Shown here one piece after another: positions 11,178 through 21,690 of a stretch of DNA of 64,000 bases (position 1 is the first letter of the stretch; every line of letters starts with the position of its first letter). The translations under genes and the position numbers were made by a program. The stretch comes from Bacillota bacterium (GTDB lineage Bacteria; Bacillota; Clostridia; Saccharofermentanales; DTU023), in the NCBI GenBank assembly GCA_029570375.1, contig JAKPXB010000043.1:65225-129224 (forward strand), in the 5' to 3' direction. The notes below the pieces were generated by a model that saw nothing but the letters and a program-made list of their open reading frames with translations, was not told where the DNA came from and ran no database searches.

Positions 11178-11531
11178 CTATTGACAGGAACAGCCGCAGG
11201 AACAACCGCCGTCTTCGGTATATTTCTTAATCATATCTTCAACGGCTTCCGGCGTGGCGTTGTCTTTGACAAGTTCTTCCACTTTTTCGCCGTTCCGGTA
11301 GATGGCGATGACCGGCAGGCCCAGAATTCGCTGGCCGATCGCCAGACGGCGGGCTTTTGTGGTATTGAGCGCCGTAAAATGGATTTTGTCTCCATATTTC
11401 TCCGCGAGCGCTTCAACGTGCGGTTTCAGCGCGGCACAGGGGACGCAGCCATCGCCGTAAAAATCGACGAGGATCGTTCCTTCGCCCTTCAGGACGACTT
11501 CTTCGAAATTGTTTTTGTCAAGTTCAAACAT
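11178..11531 (-). CDS. trxA: Thioredoxin (glycine reductase-associated, active site GCVPC)
   Basis: 117 aa, DFYGDGCVPCAALKP; Cys-rich C-terminus GGCSCGCSCQ. Confidence 0.92.
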   Translation of the reverse strand: MFELDKNNFEEVVLKGEGTILVDFYGDGCVPCAALKPHVEALAEKYGDKIHFTALNTTKARRLAIGQRILGLPVIAIYRNGEKVEELVKDNATPEAVEDMIKKYTEDGGCSCGCSCQ

Positions 11532-11608
11532 ATAAAGTTCCTTTCGCGGTCGGGCCGGTTTTTCGTTTCAAAGAGAAAAGAACCGTCCCTCGTACCCCCC
11601 GTTGTTCC

Positions 11609-12565
11609 TTACCCGATTACGCCCGAAGCGAGATCGCGCTCTACCTGCATGGCTGCCACAGCGCCATCCGCGCAGGCTGTGATTACCTGGCGGAGCGGCG
11701 TCTTGCGGACATCACCGGCGGCGTAAACGCCGGGGACGTTGGTGTGCTTTTCTTCATCTGTCAGGATATAGCGTTCCTCCATTTTAACTTTTCCGAAGAA
11801 GAGTTCGGAGTTCGGCTGGAATCCGATAAATACAAAGACACCGAACATGCCGTCATCCGGGTCGGCCTCGATGAGGCGGATTTTTCCTGTTTTCGTGTCT
11901 TTTACAGTCATCCCCGAGAGGATGCCGTCGCCGTGCAGTCCGATGACTATCGAGTTCCACATGAATTCGATCTTATCATTCGCGAACGCGCGCTCACGGA
12001 TGGACTCAACGGCGCGCAGTTCGTCGCGGCGGTGAATAATTGTGACTTTGCGGGCGAATTTCGTGAGATAAATCGCCTCTTCGACAGCCGTGTCGCCGCC
12101 GCCGACGACAAACACCTCGAAGCCCTCGAAAAATGATCCGTCGCATGTCGCGCAGTAGGAGACGCCCCTCCCGGTGAGTTCAGCCTCCCCGGGGCATCCG
12201 ATCATCCGCGGATGGGCGCCCGTCGCGATAATGACGGCTTTTGACTCAAAGACTTTATCGCGCGTGTGAACGCGTTTGATTCTGCCTTCCAGCTCAACGC
12301 TGGAGACATTGGCGCTCAAGCGTTCCACTCCGAAATGAGCCGCCTGGGCGGTCATGCGCGCGATCAGCTCGGCGCCGCTTTCGGTTTTGTCAGGGCCGGA
12401 CAGGCCTCCCGGGAAGTTCTCAATTTCGGAGGTGATGGCAATCTGCCCGCCATCCTGTCCCTTCTCGATCAGCAGAGTGTCAAGTCTTGACCGGCCGGCG
12501 TAGAGGCCGGCTGTAAGGCCGGCAGGACCGGCTCCGATGATAATAAGATCGTATATTTTTCCCAT
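11609..12565 (-). CDS. trxB: Thioredoxin reductase
   Basis: GAGPAGLTAGLYAGRS, CATCDGSFF active site, GDTAVEEA, AAGDVR. Confidence 0.95.
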   Translation of the reverse strand: MGKIYDLIIIGAGPAGLTAGLYAGRSRLDTLLIEKGQDGGQIAITSEIENFPGGLSGPDKTESGAELIARMTAQAAHFGVERLSANVSSVELEGRIKRVHTRDKVFESKAVIIATGAHPRMIGCPGEAELTGRGVSYCATCDGSFFEGFEVFVVGGGDTAVEEAIYLTKFARKVTIIHRRDELRAVESIRERAFANDKIEFMWNSIVIGLHGDGILSGMTVKDTKTGKIRLIEADPDDGMFGVFVFIGFQPNSELFFGKVKMEERYILTDEEKHTNVPGVYAAGDVRKTPLRQVITACADGAVAAMQVERDLASGVIG

Positions 12566-12605
12566 AAACTATTAACCTTCCTGAAGTTTCCAGACAGCGG
12601 CTCTC

Positions 12606-13916
12606 TCAGGAGTCGAAAACGGTCTGGTCGTCAACTTCTGTCATCAGCGCGCGGAGCGCCTTGTCGACCAGTTTGCGCCTCAGCTCGTACTCATCTCCGG
12701 GAGAGAGCTCCGGATTGCCCAGCGGATGAGGGATCGCGACAGCCGGAACAATGCGGTTCGCACCGACCGTTAAGGAGATCGGCGTGACTGTACAGATGTG
12801 CACCACGGGGATGCCTGCCCGTTCAATTTCTTTGACCATTGTTGCACCGCAACGTGTACAGGTTCCTCAGGTCGATGTGAGAATCACGGCGTCCACTTCA
12901 TGGGAAATGAGCTTCTCCGCGATCTCATCGGCGTATTTTTTCGCAGACGCGACGGCGGTGCCGTTGCCGACTGTTGTGTAGAACCAGTTGTGAAGTTTCC
13001 CGATTTTTCCTTCTTTTTCATACTGGCGGAGGACATCGACAGGGATCACGCGGTCGGCGTCTTTGTTGGCGTAGACGGGGTCGTAGCCGCCGTGGGCTGT
13101 CTCATACGATTCGGACGTGAGATCGTTCACGCCTTCAATGTTGTAGCTGCCGTACTTCGACGCGGAGGAACTCTCGATGTGATCGGGGTTGCCCTTTGGC
13201 ACAATGCCGCCGGAAGTCACGATGGCGATGGTCGCCCGGGTGATGTCTTTGATCGCCGGCATCGGCGGGACGCGGTCGAATGACGGCATAGGGTATTCCG
13301 TTTCAAAAGGCTTATCGGAAAGCTTTTTGAGGAGCATGTCGATGGCGCGGGCGCTTCCGCGTTTTTTCTCGAAGAAGTTCCGGCGGACGCCGTCAGGGAG
13401 ATAGCCGTCTTCAGCGGAGGCGCCGACGCGCTCCCCTTTGAGAAGCTTGAGCGCGAGCTTCGCCATTGCGGGGACGGCTTTTCTCATACCGGCGGCGCTG
13501 TTCGATGTCGCCACCGTGAGTACTTTTGTGCGGAACATATCGGCGCCGGGGTTCTCCTCGTACATGCCTGTCAGGGAAGGAATGCCGAGCTCTGTCTTAA
13601 CGGCGTCGCTGATGGTGCCGCAGGCGACACCGTAACGTCCCGCATTGAAGGCGGGGCCGGCGATGAACAGATCAGGCGCCTCTTCTCTGACCATTTCGAG
13701 GACAGTTTTCTTGGCCAGATCGAGGTTCTCATTGAACCAGGAATCGCCGCAGATAATCGTCGCGACGATCTCTGCTTCTCCGCCGAAATGCTGTTTAAAC
13801 GCCAGACCCGGTCCGACGGGTCCCGGGCGCTTCTCAGCGGGAATATGCGCCTGTTCTTCTCCGCCGATTTGTCCAAAGAACTGATTGATATAATGGACAA
13901 TTCTGTATGTGCTCAC
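12606..13916 (-). CDS. grdB: Glycine reductase complex selenoprotein B gamma subunit (selenocysteine at in-frame TGA 12867-12869)
   Basis: Two ORFs joined in frame through TGA: ...VDAVILTST-U-GTCTRCGATMVKEIERAGIP..., hallmark GrdB. Confidence 0.96.
12841..12853 (-). promoter_or_regulatory. Candidate bacterial SECIS apical hairpin for grdB
   Basis: Minus strand GTTGC-GGT-GCAAC, starting 13 nt after the TGA, with GGU apical loop. Confidence 0.6.
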
Positions 13917-13927
13917 TTTACCCTCCT

Positions 13928-15211
13928 TTATCGCGCGCTCAGGCGGTTGAAACCCATTTCGTTCGTCGCGCCGGTGATCACCTGAAGCTCCGCCTGTATG
14001 GATCCGTCAGGCTGCAGCGATCCGGCGTGGCCTCCGGCTATTTTATCGACGTAGCCAAGCGTACCGATGACGCGGTCCATGCGCGGGAGAATGATCAGCT
14101 CGTTTGCGTTTCCGCCCGTCACAACAGCGTTCGCGAGTGCGTCCGCGTCCGCCAGCGACTGGCTCCTGCCGTCCTGCCCAGCGTATTCGTCCGTTATAAT
14201 AACAGTCCTGATGCCCTGCTTCTCGAGTTTGGTGCAGTTCATGATCAGATCCGTGTCTGGGTTCCCGAAGCCCTCCTGAGAGACGATCGCGGCGTCTAAG
14301 GAGAGATATTGAGCCATTTTGGCAGTCCAGTCTGAGGAGCGGATTTTGTCATCCAGGTAAACATTTTCGTTGGTAATGATAACGCCGACGAAATTGATCG
14401 ATTGGCCGTGGACAGCGAGAAGGTCGTGTATGACGGGGTTGTTCTGATGATGGTATGTCGTATTCTTGTCGCAGGCCGACACACAGTTGCCGGAGACAAT
14501 CGCGCCGTCCATCACTTCTGTCGCTCCGATCAACGTGGACAGCGTGCGTTTGGCGTCGACTCCGTAGACATAGGTATCATGCAGAAGCCCCTGGCTTTGC
14601 AGCATCATGACATACCCGACGCGGGGCAGATTCTTCAGTTCTTCACTGAATGTTTCCGCGATAGTTGGTGTTTCGTAGACAACTGTCTCGTCAGGCGTAA
14701 GATTCCGCGCCAGTTCGCCGATCGCGGCGGCTGTTCTCAGACCCGCGAGACGCGCCGCCTTCTCATACTCGCGCTGTACAAACCCTTCCACCGGTTCCAT
14801 GACCAGTACAAGATTGTGCAGCTGTGAGAAAGGCGTGTAATCCGCCCCAACCCCAGTCATGTCAATGATCCCTTCCTGGAATCCGACAATAGGGCCGGCG
14901 GTGACAACGGCCATCCCGCGGAGCACATTTGTTTTCCCTGAGCCGACCGTATCAACTTTTGATACCATGCCCGGGAAGACGCCGCCTTTGCCCTCAACCT
15001 TCACGCGAGGCTCAATCACGTCCTTGACGGGCGTGATGCGGATGCTCTCGCCAGGCGCCGCTATCTCAAAATGAGCCGTCTTGATGAGGGGATCTTCCAG
15101 CACAGGTTTGAGCAGCGGCTCAGGGTTGACAACGAGAATGCCTTCTTCGACGGCGTTATGATCACCGAAGCGGATCCCCCTGATGTCAATATAGCCCAGT
15201 TCTAATTTCAC
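13928..15211 (-). CDS. grdE: Glycine reductase complex component B proprotein GrdE
   Basis: Contains SGNCVSACDKNTTYHHQNNP processing region; GTG start at 15211 preceded by RBS AGAGGTG (the listed ORF start is further upstream). Confidence 0.92.
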   Translation of the reverse strand: MKLELGYIDIRGIRFGDHNAVEEGILVVNPEPLLKPVLEDPLIKTAHFEIAAPGESIRITPVKDVIEPRVKVEGKGGVFPGMVSKVDTVGSGKTNVLRGMAVVTAGPIVGFQEGIIDMTGVGADYTPFSQLHNLVLVMEPVEGFVQREYEKAARLAGLRTAAAIGELARNLTPDETVVYETPTIAETFSEELKNLPRVGYVMMLQSQGLLHDTYVYGVDAKRTLSTLIGATEVMDGAIVSGNCVSACDKNTTYHHQNNPVIHDLLAVHGQSINFVGVIITNENVYLDDKIRSSDWTAKMAQYLSLDAAIVSQEGFGNPDTDLIMNCTKLEKQGIRTVIITDEYAGQDGRSQSLADADALANAVVTGGNANELIILPRMDRVIGTLGYVDKIAGGHAGSLQPDGSIQAELQVITGATNEMGFNRLSAR

Positions 15212-15251
15212 TTTTTCACCTCTGTTTCTGTTCTTACAGGCGGATCGCGTT

Positions 15252-15791
15252 TCAAATCCGTCCGATGGCCTCTGCCGACGGCAGCGCACTTTCAATCAGG
15301 CTCAGATCAACGATCTGAAAATCATGATCGATCGATGGCTTTGTCGTTTTCAGATAATTATGTGAGCGGTTGATGACTTCCATGGCGCGCTCGATGAGAT
15401 CAAGCGATGTGGCGTCGACAGCGGAACACGGATCTGATGACACCATGATCGAGCGGTAGGGTGTTTCCCAGGGTTTGACGCTGCCCGAAAGGGGGGCGGT
15501 CAGCAGGCGGTGCCGCCGGTGGATGAGATCACGGACCTTCACCATCACTTCCCGATCGCTGCCGTTTTTAAGAAAACAAACGCGATAGCGGCCGCTGAGC
15601 GAGTCAGCGACCAGCGGGTTGTTGGTTACGATCTGGAAAGAACCCGTATGCAATGTTTCACGTTCTCCACTAAGCGTCTTTAGCCGAAAACTACCACTTA
15701 TCATTATCGCAGATCGAGCCGTTATTGCAAGGGAGAAGATCACAAATCTCGACTGAATACAAATGATTTTCACTGCATAAGGGTTCCGCAA
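15252..15791 (-). CDS. grdX: GrdX family protein (true start probably internal)
   Basis: FQIVTNNPLVADSL...VRDLIHRRHRLLTAPLSGSVKPWETPYRS typical of GrdX, immediately upstream of grdE. Confidence 0.8.
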   Translation of the reverse strand: MRNPYAVKIICIQSRFVIFSLAITARSAIMISGSFRLKTLSGERETLHTGSFQIVTNNPLVADSLSGRYRVCFLKNGSDREVMVKVRDLIHRRHRLLTAPLSGSVKPWETPYRSIMVSSDPCSAVDATSLDLIERAMEVINRSHNYLKTTKPSIDHDFQIVDLSLIESALPSAEAIGRI

Positions 15792-15989
15792 AGGCGCGCG
15801 GAACCATCTTTTCAGTTGTATCGCTTTCTGTATAACACCGGAGGGCAGCCTCTTTCCATCCGTTAAAAGCGGCCGCCGGCGGTTTCAGGCGGTACACGGG
15901 CTTCCATGACAGGCCGGCGTGATTAGAGACGCCATACGGTTCCCTGCCAACAAACGAATGACGGACGCGAAAGTATGGTGTTCAGGTGC

Positions 15990-18428
15990 TCATCTCATCT
16001 CAGCGCCGATGGTATATTTCAGTTTTTTGATCAGGCGGCTTCGCATCTGATCGATCGCTTCGGCGGTTAACGTGCCTGTTTCCCCCGACAGACGAAAGCG
16101 GAACATAAGAGATTTTTTACCTTCCGGAACTTGTTCCCCTCTGTACTCTTCCACGAATTCCGCATCGTGGACATGATTCGATACAGCCTCGGACACTTGT
16201 GCCCATGAGATTTTTTCGTCGACTACGATCGAGAGATCCTGTTCGACAAGTGGGAAGAGCGGAAGATGTTCAAAGCGGTTGTCGCGGCTCTGAAGAGGAA
16301 CCATCTGATCCAGACTGAGTTCTGCCAGAGCGACACAGGGGACGCGCACCCCGGAATCCGCGGTCGCCTTCGGCGAGAGCAAGCCCATCGAACCGATGAC
16401 TGTTCCGTCTTCACTGACGATTCTGAGCCAGGCGTTGCGGTCTGCCCACGGCATTTTATCCCCGACCGGCGCGAATGACCAGCCTTGAACGCGGCCGAAA
16501 CGCGGGATTTGCGACAGGATGCCCTTCAGCAGGCGGAAGAGCGGGAACGGTTCGGCGCCGGCGAGCGCGAGCCCGAGGCGCCGTTCCTGAAGGGGAAGTT
16601 TCTCCTCTGCCGTGAACAGGCTCACTTCACCTTTGGCGAATACCTGCGCCACTTCGAATAGCCCGTATGTCTCGTAATAGCGCGAGTTCAGGACGGTGGC
16701 TTCAAGCAGTCCGGGGATGAGTGACCCCCGCAGATAATGATGGTCGGGGGAAGGCGGACTGGCGAGACTGACAAGGGAGTCGGTCTTCCCGCCGGTGATG
16801 CTGAGGAAAGAATCGTCCACCCAAGGATAGGTGAAGATCTCCTGAAGGCCGGCGCGGTACGCCAGAAATTCGCGGATGGCGCGGTCGCTCTCCATCCCGA
16901 GCTGCCTGACAGCTTTTCCAAGGGTAATCGCGGGCGGCGTGTACCGGAAATTCTCGTATCCGATCATGCGGCAGACTTCTTCGAGGATATCATCCTTGAT
17001 GCTCACGTCTCCTGTCGCCCTCCAGCTGGGCACTTGAAGTGTCAGCGTGTCTCTGCCGTCAAAGCAGACGCCGAATCCGAGCGGAGTTAAAGCCGCCGCG
17101 GCAGCCTCGGCGGTAATCGGGCAGCCGGACCGGACGTTAAGGAATTGCAGGGAAACGGGAAGTTCGATTGATTCTGTCTCGCGTGCGCGGTGAGCGCCTG
17201 CAGCCACCAGGCGGGCGCCCGGCTGCCATTCCGACAGGAGCTGCTGCGCTATGCCGAGCGCGAGGTCGCAGCGCTGCGTGTCGATGGCTTTCTCGAAGCG
17301 CATCGACGCTTCCGTCCGGACGCGGTGGTGTGACGCCGTCTTTCGTATACCGATCGCCTCGAAGTTCGCGACTTCGAATACGATGTTTCTCGTCTCGGGG
17401 AGGATGGAATCGCGTGCGCCTCCCATGATGCCCGCCAGGCCGATTGCCTTATCTCCGCCGTCGCAAATGAGCAGATCCGAGGGTAAAAGCGTGAGCTCTC
17501 TGCCGTCGAGGAGTTCCAGCGACTCGCCTTCTTTCGCCGTGCGGACGCGGATGCCGTTCCGGACATGCGATTCGTCAAAGGCGTGTGTCGGCTGGCCGAC
17601 TGCCAGCATAATATAGTTCGTGATATCGACAATGATGTTGATCGGCCGCATGCCGACGGACCAGATAAGGCGCCGCATGTGAAACGGCGATTTCTCCGGC
17701 CGGACTCCCTCATAGACGACGGCGTCATAGCGGAAGCACCTGGAAGGATCGGCGATCGACACCGCGTAATCAGCGGCGGATTCAGGCTTCTGATACGTGG
17801 GAAGCGGACGGAGCGTTCCGCCGTAAATCGCGCACAGCTCGCGCGCGAGTCCGTAGTGCCCCCAGAGATCCGGACGATTGGTCAGCGATTTGTTGTCGAT
17901 ATCGAGGATCAGGTCGCCGAGCCCCAGCACATCCGCCAGCGGTTGTCCCGGACATGCGTCAGGAAAGAGCGCTGTCAGATCGACAATCTCTGCCTCCTCG
18001 TCCTCCGACGGGGGAAAGAGGTCTTCCAGATCGAGTTCCTCCGAAGCGCAGATCATTCCGTTGCTCACGACGCCGCGAACTTTGGCCGCGGCGAGCTCAA
18101 CGCGCTGTCCCTCGCCATGCCAGCGCACGCTGGCTCCCACCGGTGCAACGACGACAAGCTGGTTCTCATAGAGGTTGGTTCCCCCGCAGACAATCTGGCT
18201 TGTTTCCTCTTCGCCGATGTCGACGTCGCAGACGACGAGCCTGTCCGCCTGAGGATGCTTCCGGATGGTGATGACGCGCCCGATGATGATGCCGTCGACG
18301 AGATCGGCAGGGTTAGTGACCGCCTCGACTTCTACCGTCCGCATGGTCAGATCGTGTGAGAGTTGTTCCGCCGTAATATCCGCCGGCAAATCGGCGTAAG
18401 TCCGGATCCAGTTGAGTGATGCTTTCAT
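15990..18428 (-). CDS. pheT: Phenylalanyl-tRNA synthetase beta subunit
   Basis: 812 aa; N-terminal MKASLNWIRTYADLP, tRNA-binding, B3/B4, B5 and FDX-ACB domains. Confidence 0.95.
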   Translation of the reverse strand: MKASLNWIRTYADLPADITAEQLSHDLTMRTVEVEAVTNPADLVDGIIIGRVITIRKHPQADRLVVCDVDIGEEETSQIVCGGTNLYENQLVVVAPVGASVRWHGEGQRVELAAAKVRGVVSNGMICASEELDLEDLFPPSEDEEAEIVDLTALFPDACPGQPLADVLGLGDLILDIDNKSLTNRPDLWGHYGLARELCAIYGGTLRPLPTYQKPESAADYAVSIADPSRCFRYDAVVYEGVRPEKSPFHMRRLIWSVGMRPINIIVDITNYIMLAVGQPTHAFDESHVRNGIRVRTAKEGESLELLDGRELTLLPSDLLICDGGDKAIGLAGIMGGARDSILPETRNIVFEVANFEAIGIRKTASHHRVRTEASMRFEKAIDTQRCDLALGIAQQLLSEWQPGARLVAAGAHRARETESIELPVSLQFLNVRSGCPITAEAAAAALTPLGFGVCFDGRDTLTLQVPSWRATGDVSIKDDILEEVCRMIGYENFRYTPPAITLGKAVRQLGMESDRAIREFLAYRAGLQEIFTYPWVDDSFLSITGGKTDSLVSLASPPSPDHHYLRGSLIPGLLEATVLNSRYYETYGLFEVAQVFAKGEVSLFTAEEKLPLQERRLGLALAGAEPFPLFRLLKGILSQIPRFGRVQGWSFAPVGDKMPWADRNAWLRIVSEDGTVIGSMGLLSPKATADSGVRVPCVALAELSLDQMVPLQSRDNRFEHLPLFPLVEQDLSIVVDEKISWAQVSEAVSNHVHDAEFVEEYRGEQVPEGKKSLMFRFRLSGETGTLTAEAIDQMRSRLIKKLKYTIGAEMR

Positions 18429-18595
18429 AGTGATCCCCTATATGTGTTCGAGCTTTATGCGCTGCCCCGACGTATTATCGTGTCGGTTATTCTGTGTTTT
18501 TCACTTGATGATTCAGTTTTTGCGTCCCCGAGTCATCGTTTTGAGACCGCGCGGCAGGTTTCACCGGCAAATTTTTGCCGGGGCGCGGCAGCCTG

Positions 18596-19633
18596 TTACC
18601 TGAACTGCTCAAGGAAGCGCAGATCGGCGCTGTGGAACAGGCGCACATCATCGACGCCGTACCGCATCATGACGAGGCGGTCAAGCCCGATATTGATAAA
18701 GAATCCGCTCCAGACGTCGGGGTCGAGCCCGGCCGCCCGCAGCACATTGGGGTGAGGTGACCCGCCGGGCATGACTTCTACCCAGCCGCTGTGCTGACAG
18801 ACAGGGCATCCCTCTCCTCCGCATACCTGACACGCCATATCAATTTCGAATCCCGGCTCAACAAATGGGAAGAACCCCGCTCTCATGCGGACGGGGATCT
18901 CCCGGCCGAAGACTTTCTCCAGAATCGTGCGGACGAGCAGCAGGCCTGATGAGAACGAGAAATCCCTGTCGACGATCAGCGCCTCATATTGGAAAAAGGC
19001 CCGTTCATGGCGGGAATCCGTGCTCTCATTGCGGAAGACGCGGCCTGGGTATACAAACCGAGCCGGCGCTCCGTGCTTCTGAAGATAGCGCACGCTGCCG
19101 CCCGTCAGGTGCGGACGCAGGCAGAGGCGCTCCGCGCCGTGCTTGCTTTCTGTTCCCTCGATCCAGTAGGTGTCCATCGTCTCGCGGGCAGGATGCCCCG
19201 GCGGGAAGTTGAGATGGTCGAAGGCGTATAGTTCGCTCGTGATCTCATCTTCACTGAAAATCTCGAAGTTCAGCGATCGGAAGGCATCGTTCAGGTCATA
19301 ACACATTTGTGTGACCGGGTGCAGTCCGCCGCGCGCCATGCCGGTTCCCGGGATGGTGAGGTCGGGGGGCTGTACAAAAAGAGAAGCGTTTGCGAGCAGC
19401 TCCTCTTTTCGGCTCTCTATCGCTCCGGCGAGCTGGTTTTTGATTTCGTTGGCAAGCTGTCCCGTCTGTCTGCGCTCTTCGGGCGATAACCGGCCGAGCC
19501 CTTTCAGAATTTCCGTCAGCAGCCCTTTTTTGCCGAGATATTGCTGGCGTAGTAATTCGAGCTGATCGGATGTTTCAGCCGCCGCAAAAGCTTCTAACCC
19601 CGCGAGCCGGATTTCTTTGAGCTTGTCTGTCAT
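18596..19633 (-). CDS. pheS: Phenylalanyl-tRNA synthetase alpha subunit
   Basis: 345 aa; LGKKGLLTEILKGL, HPARETMDTYW, GLDRLVMMRYGVDDVR. Confidence 0.97.
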   Translation of the reverse strand: MTDKLKEIRLAGLEAFAAAETSDQLELLRQQYLGKKGLLTEILKGLGRLSPEERRQTGQLANEIKNQLAGAIESRKEELLANASLFVQPPDLTIPGTGMARGGLHPVTQMCYDLNDAFRSLNFEIFSEDEITSELYAFDHLNFPPGHPARETMDTYWIEGTESKHGAERLCLRPHLTGGSVRYLQKHGAPARFVYPGRVFRNESTDSRHERAFFQYEALIVDRDFSFSSGLLLVRTILEKVFGREIPVRMRAGFFPFVEPGFEIDMACQVCGGEGCPVCQHSGWVEVMPGGSPHPNVLRAAGLDPDVWSGFFINIGLDRLVMMRYGVDDVRLFHSADLRFLEQFR

Positions 19634-20144
19634 GGTATATCTCCTGTCAAAATCAACGTGTGCACGGCGGAGGATTGGTCTGAATCCTTCCCGGAGAACC
19701 GTTCTTTCTCCCCTATATGGCTGTTCTCAAGTATAGCGCATTACAGAGGCCATGGTTGATAACAAGCCTGCGTTTCGGGCGATATCTTGTCTGGTTAGCC
19801 CGTTGCAGCTGTCATATGCAGGACAGACAGATTGTTATTTTTAAAATATCCTTGAGCTTTCGCTTCCCGGCTCGCATCATATCGGGGATTTCGCGCGCCT
19901 CTCATTAGCCGGCGTTCAATAGGGGACCTCTTACCGGCTTTATTATTATGTTATTGTAAAAACAGGAGTTATTAGTTTGCGGGGTCAATCGCATGACGGC
20001 GGACAGGGAATAGTGAGATGCCTCGGCTGATGGAAAAGTAGGGACGATTACATTTCTTTTGTTTCTGACCTCGAGTTACGGCTGCAGAAGCGAAGCAACA
20101 GCGGATTCGGATTATCGATACAGCGATAAAGGAGTGAATTACTT

Positions 20145-20795
20145 ATGAAAAAGAAAGGTCGTATTCTTCTGGTTTGTCTCTTCGCGATGCTTTTGGCCGT
20201 TTCGTGTGGAACGTCCGGTATCACCGAAAAGACAAAGAATAAGCGGGCGGAGCAATGGCTCACATGGCTCAAAACTGTCTACGAGATGTACTATGAGGAA
20301 GTTGAAGCACCTTCCGATGTGGCGGTATCAGCGCAGAAGTCTGAGCTTAACATTCCGGAGATTATACAATTGCATCTCAACAACCGCGTGATGTGTGAAC
20401 GCTATATGCGGCATCTCGACCTGGTCAAATCTCACCACATCGAGGCGCGCCTGGATAAGGCTGAGATTGTGGACGAGAAGCTCCACGCCACGTATTCGTT
20501 CTCAGAGAGTCGGGAGGTCGGAAAGGAAGGCGCTGAGCGCGACCTCCACGACACCGTGTATATTGTTGCCGGGCTTGACGAAAAAGGGCAGATGCAGCTG
20601 GACGATTACTGCAGCACCGCCCACTTCGATGAATGTATCCTGGGGGATTTATTCGGTCCTGACGGGCCGACAAAACCGGAACCTTTCGCAATCGAACGCT
20701 GGACGAAGCCCGATCAGGATTATTTCGGCTATGGCCTTGAGTTGGTCGAGTTCTATCAGCAAGACTGGGCAGCTTACCTGAAGGGGTTGGAGTGA
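20145..20795 (+). CDS. Hypothetical lipoprotein
   Basis: Signal peptide with lipobox LLAVSC; no family recognised with confidence. Confidence 0.6.
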   Translation: MKKKGRILLVCLFAMLLAVSCGTSGITEKTKNKRAEQWLTWLKTVYEMYYEEVEAPSDVAVSAQKSELNIPEIIQLHLNNRVMCERYMRHLDLVKSHHIEARLDKAEIVDEKLHATYSFSESREVGKEGAERDLHDTVYIVAGLDEKGQMQLDDYCSTAHFDECILGDLFGPDGPTKPEPFAIERWTKPDQDYFGYGLELVEFYQQDWAAYLKGLE

Positions 20796-20926
20796 GAAGC
20801 TTCAGATCCGCTCCTCTGTCCGGCCTGGCGTCATTTCACTATCGTTCAGAGAGCGCACCCGGTGTCATAAACAGGCATTCGGGTAGATGAATCAGAGAAA
20901 AAGAAGATGCAGGATCGGGGGAATCC

Positions 20927-21559
20927 ATGGAAAGACGATCAGAGAAAAGAGACGGTCCGATTGAGGTGATCTGGCATGGCCATTCGTGCTTTGAGGTGAG
21001 GGATGCGGAGAAGGCGGTTGTGTTCGATCCGTACATGGAAGTGCCCGGGTATGGAGTGCTGGATTTAAAAGCGGATCTCGTGCTTGTTTCACACGAACAC
21101 GATGATCACAACGCGCGTAACCGTGTGGCGCTGTCCGGCCGCCGGGTGAATATCCCGGTGGAGGTGATCGAGACTTGTCACGATCCGGAGGGCGGAAAGC
21201 TTCGCGGCGGCAACAAGATCCATATCATCGATTTCTCTGGCAAACGTATCGCCCATTTCGGGGATCTCGGAAGGGATCTGCGGCCTGAGGAACTGGAGAA
21301 ACTGACAGGACTCGATGTCGTCCTGATACCGGTTGGCGGTTTTTATACGATTGACGGCGGTCAGGCGGCGCGTATTGTCCGAGCGATAAAACCGGACGTC
21401 ACGGTTCCGATGCACTACTACGACGGAGTGTCCGGGTGGAATAAGACATCGGGCGTTCAGCCGTTCCTCGATCAGTGCGCGAACGTGATTTACCACGATC
21501 AGAGCCGCTTCACGGTTGGCGAGTTCAAAGACAGCGTGCTGGTGCTGGCAAAACCCTGA
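20927..21559 (+). CDS. Metallo-beta-lactamase-fold metal-dependent hydrolase (UlaG-like)
   Basis: WHGHSCFEV, SHEHDDHN, PMHYYDG motifs. Confidence 0.9.
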   Translation: MERRSEKRDGPIEVIWHGHSCFEVRDAEKAVVFDPYMEVPGYGVLDLKADLVLVSHEHDDHNARNRVALSGRRVNIPVEVIETCHDPEGGKLRGGNKIHIIDFSGKRIAHFGDLGRDLRPEELEKLTGLDVVLIPVGGFYTIDGGQAARIVRAIKPDVTVPMHYYDGVSGWNKTSGVQPFLDQCANVIYHDQSRFTVGEFKDSVLVLAKP

Positions 21560-21690
21560 TAGAGATCCGGAAGAGCGGTTTTTGAGCTCCGTTTATCCGG
21601 GGCTCTGTGCCAGTACTGAAAAGCTCTCAGGAAAGGGCTGCCGACGCATGCACGCGATCAGCGGGTTCCGCGGGAGTGTGTCTGTTCACC

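Noticed and set aside
12606-12839. Separate 77-aa ORF
   Set aside because: It is the C-terminus of GrdB after the selenocysteine UGA, not an independent gene.
15791-15990. Glycine riboswitch upstream of grdX
   Set aside because: Searched by eye for tandem aptamer core sequences; only an 8-bp hairpin (GGTTCCGC...GCGGAACC) seen, no aptamer signature.
17565-18359. 264-aa + ORF inside pheT
   Set aside because: Antisense shadow ORF of a well-supported pheT gene in high-GC sequence.
19634-19950. T-box leader upstream of pheS
   Set aside because: No GGGTGGNACCGCG-like antiterminator sequence found by eye.
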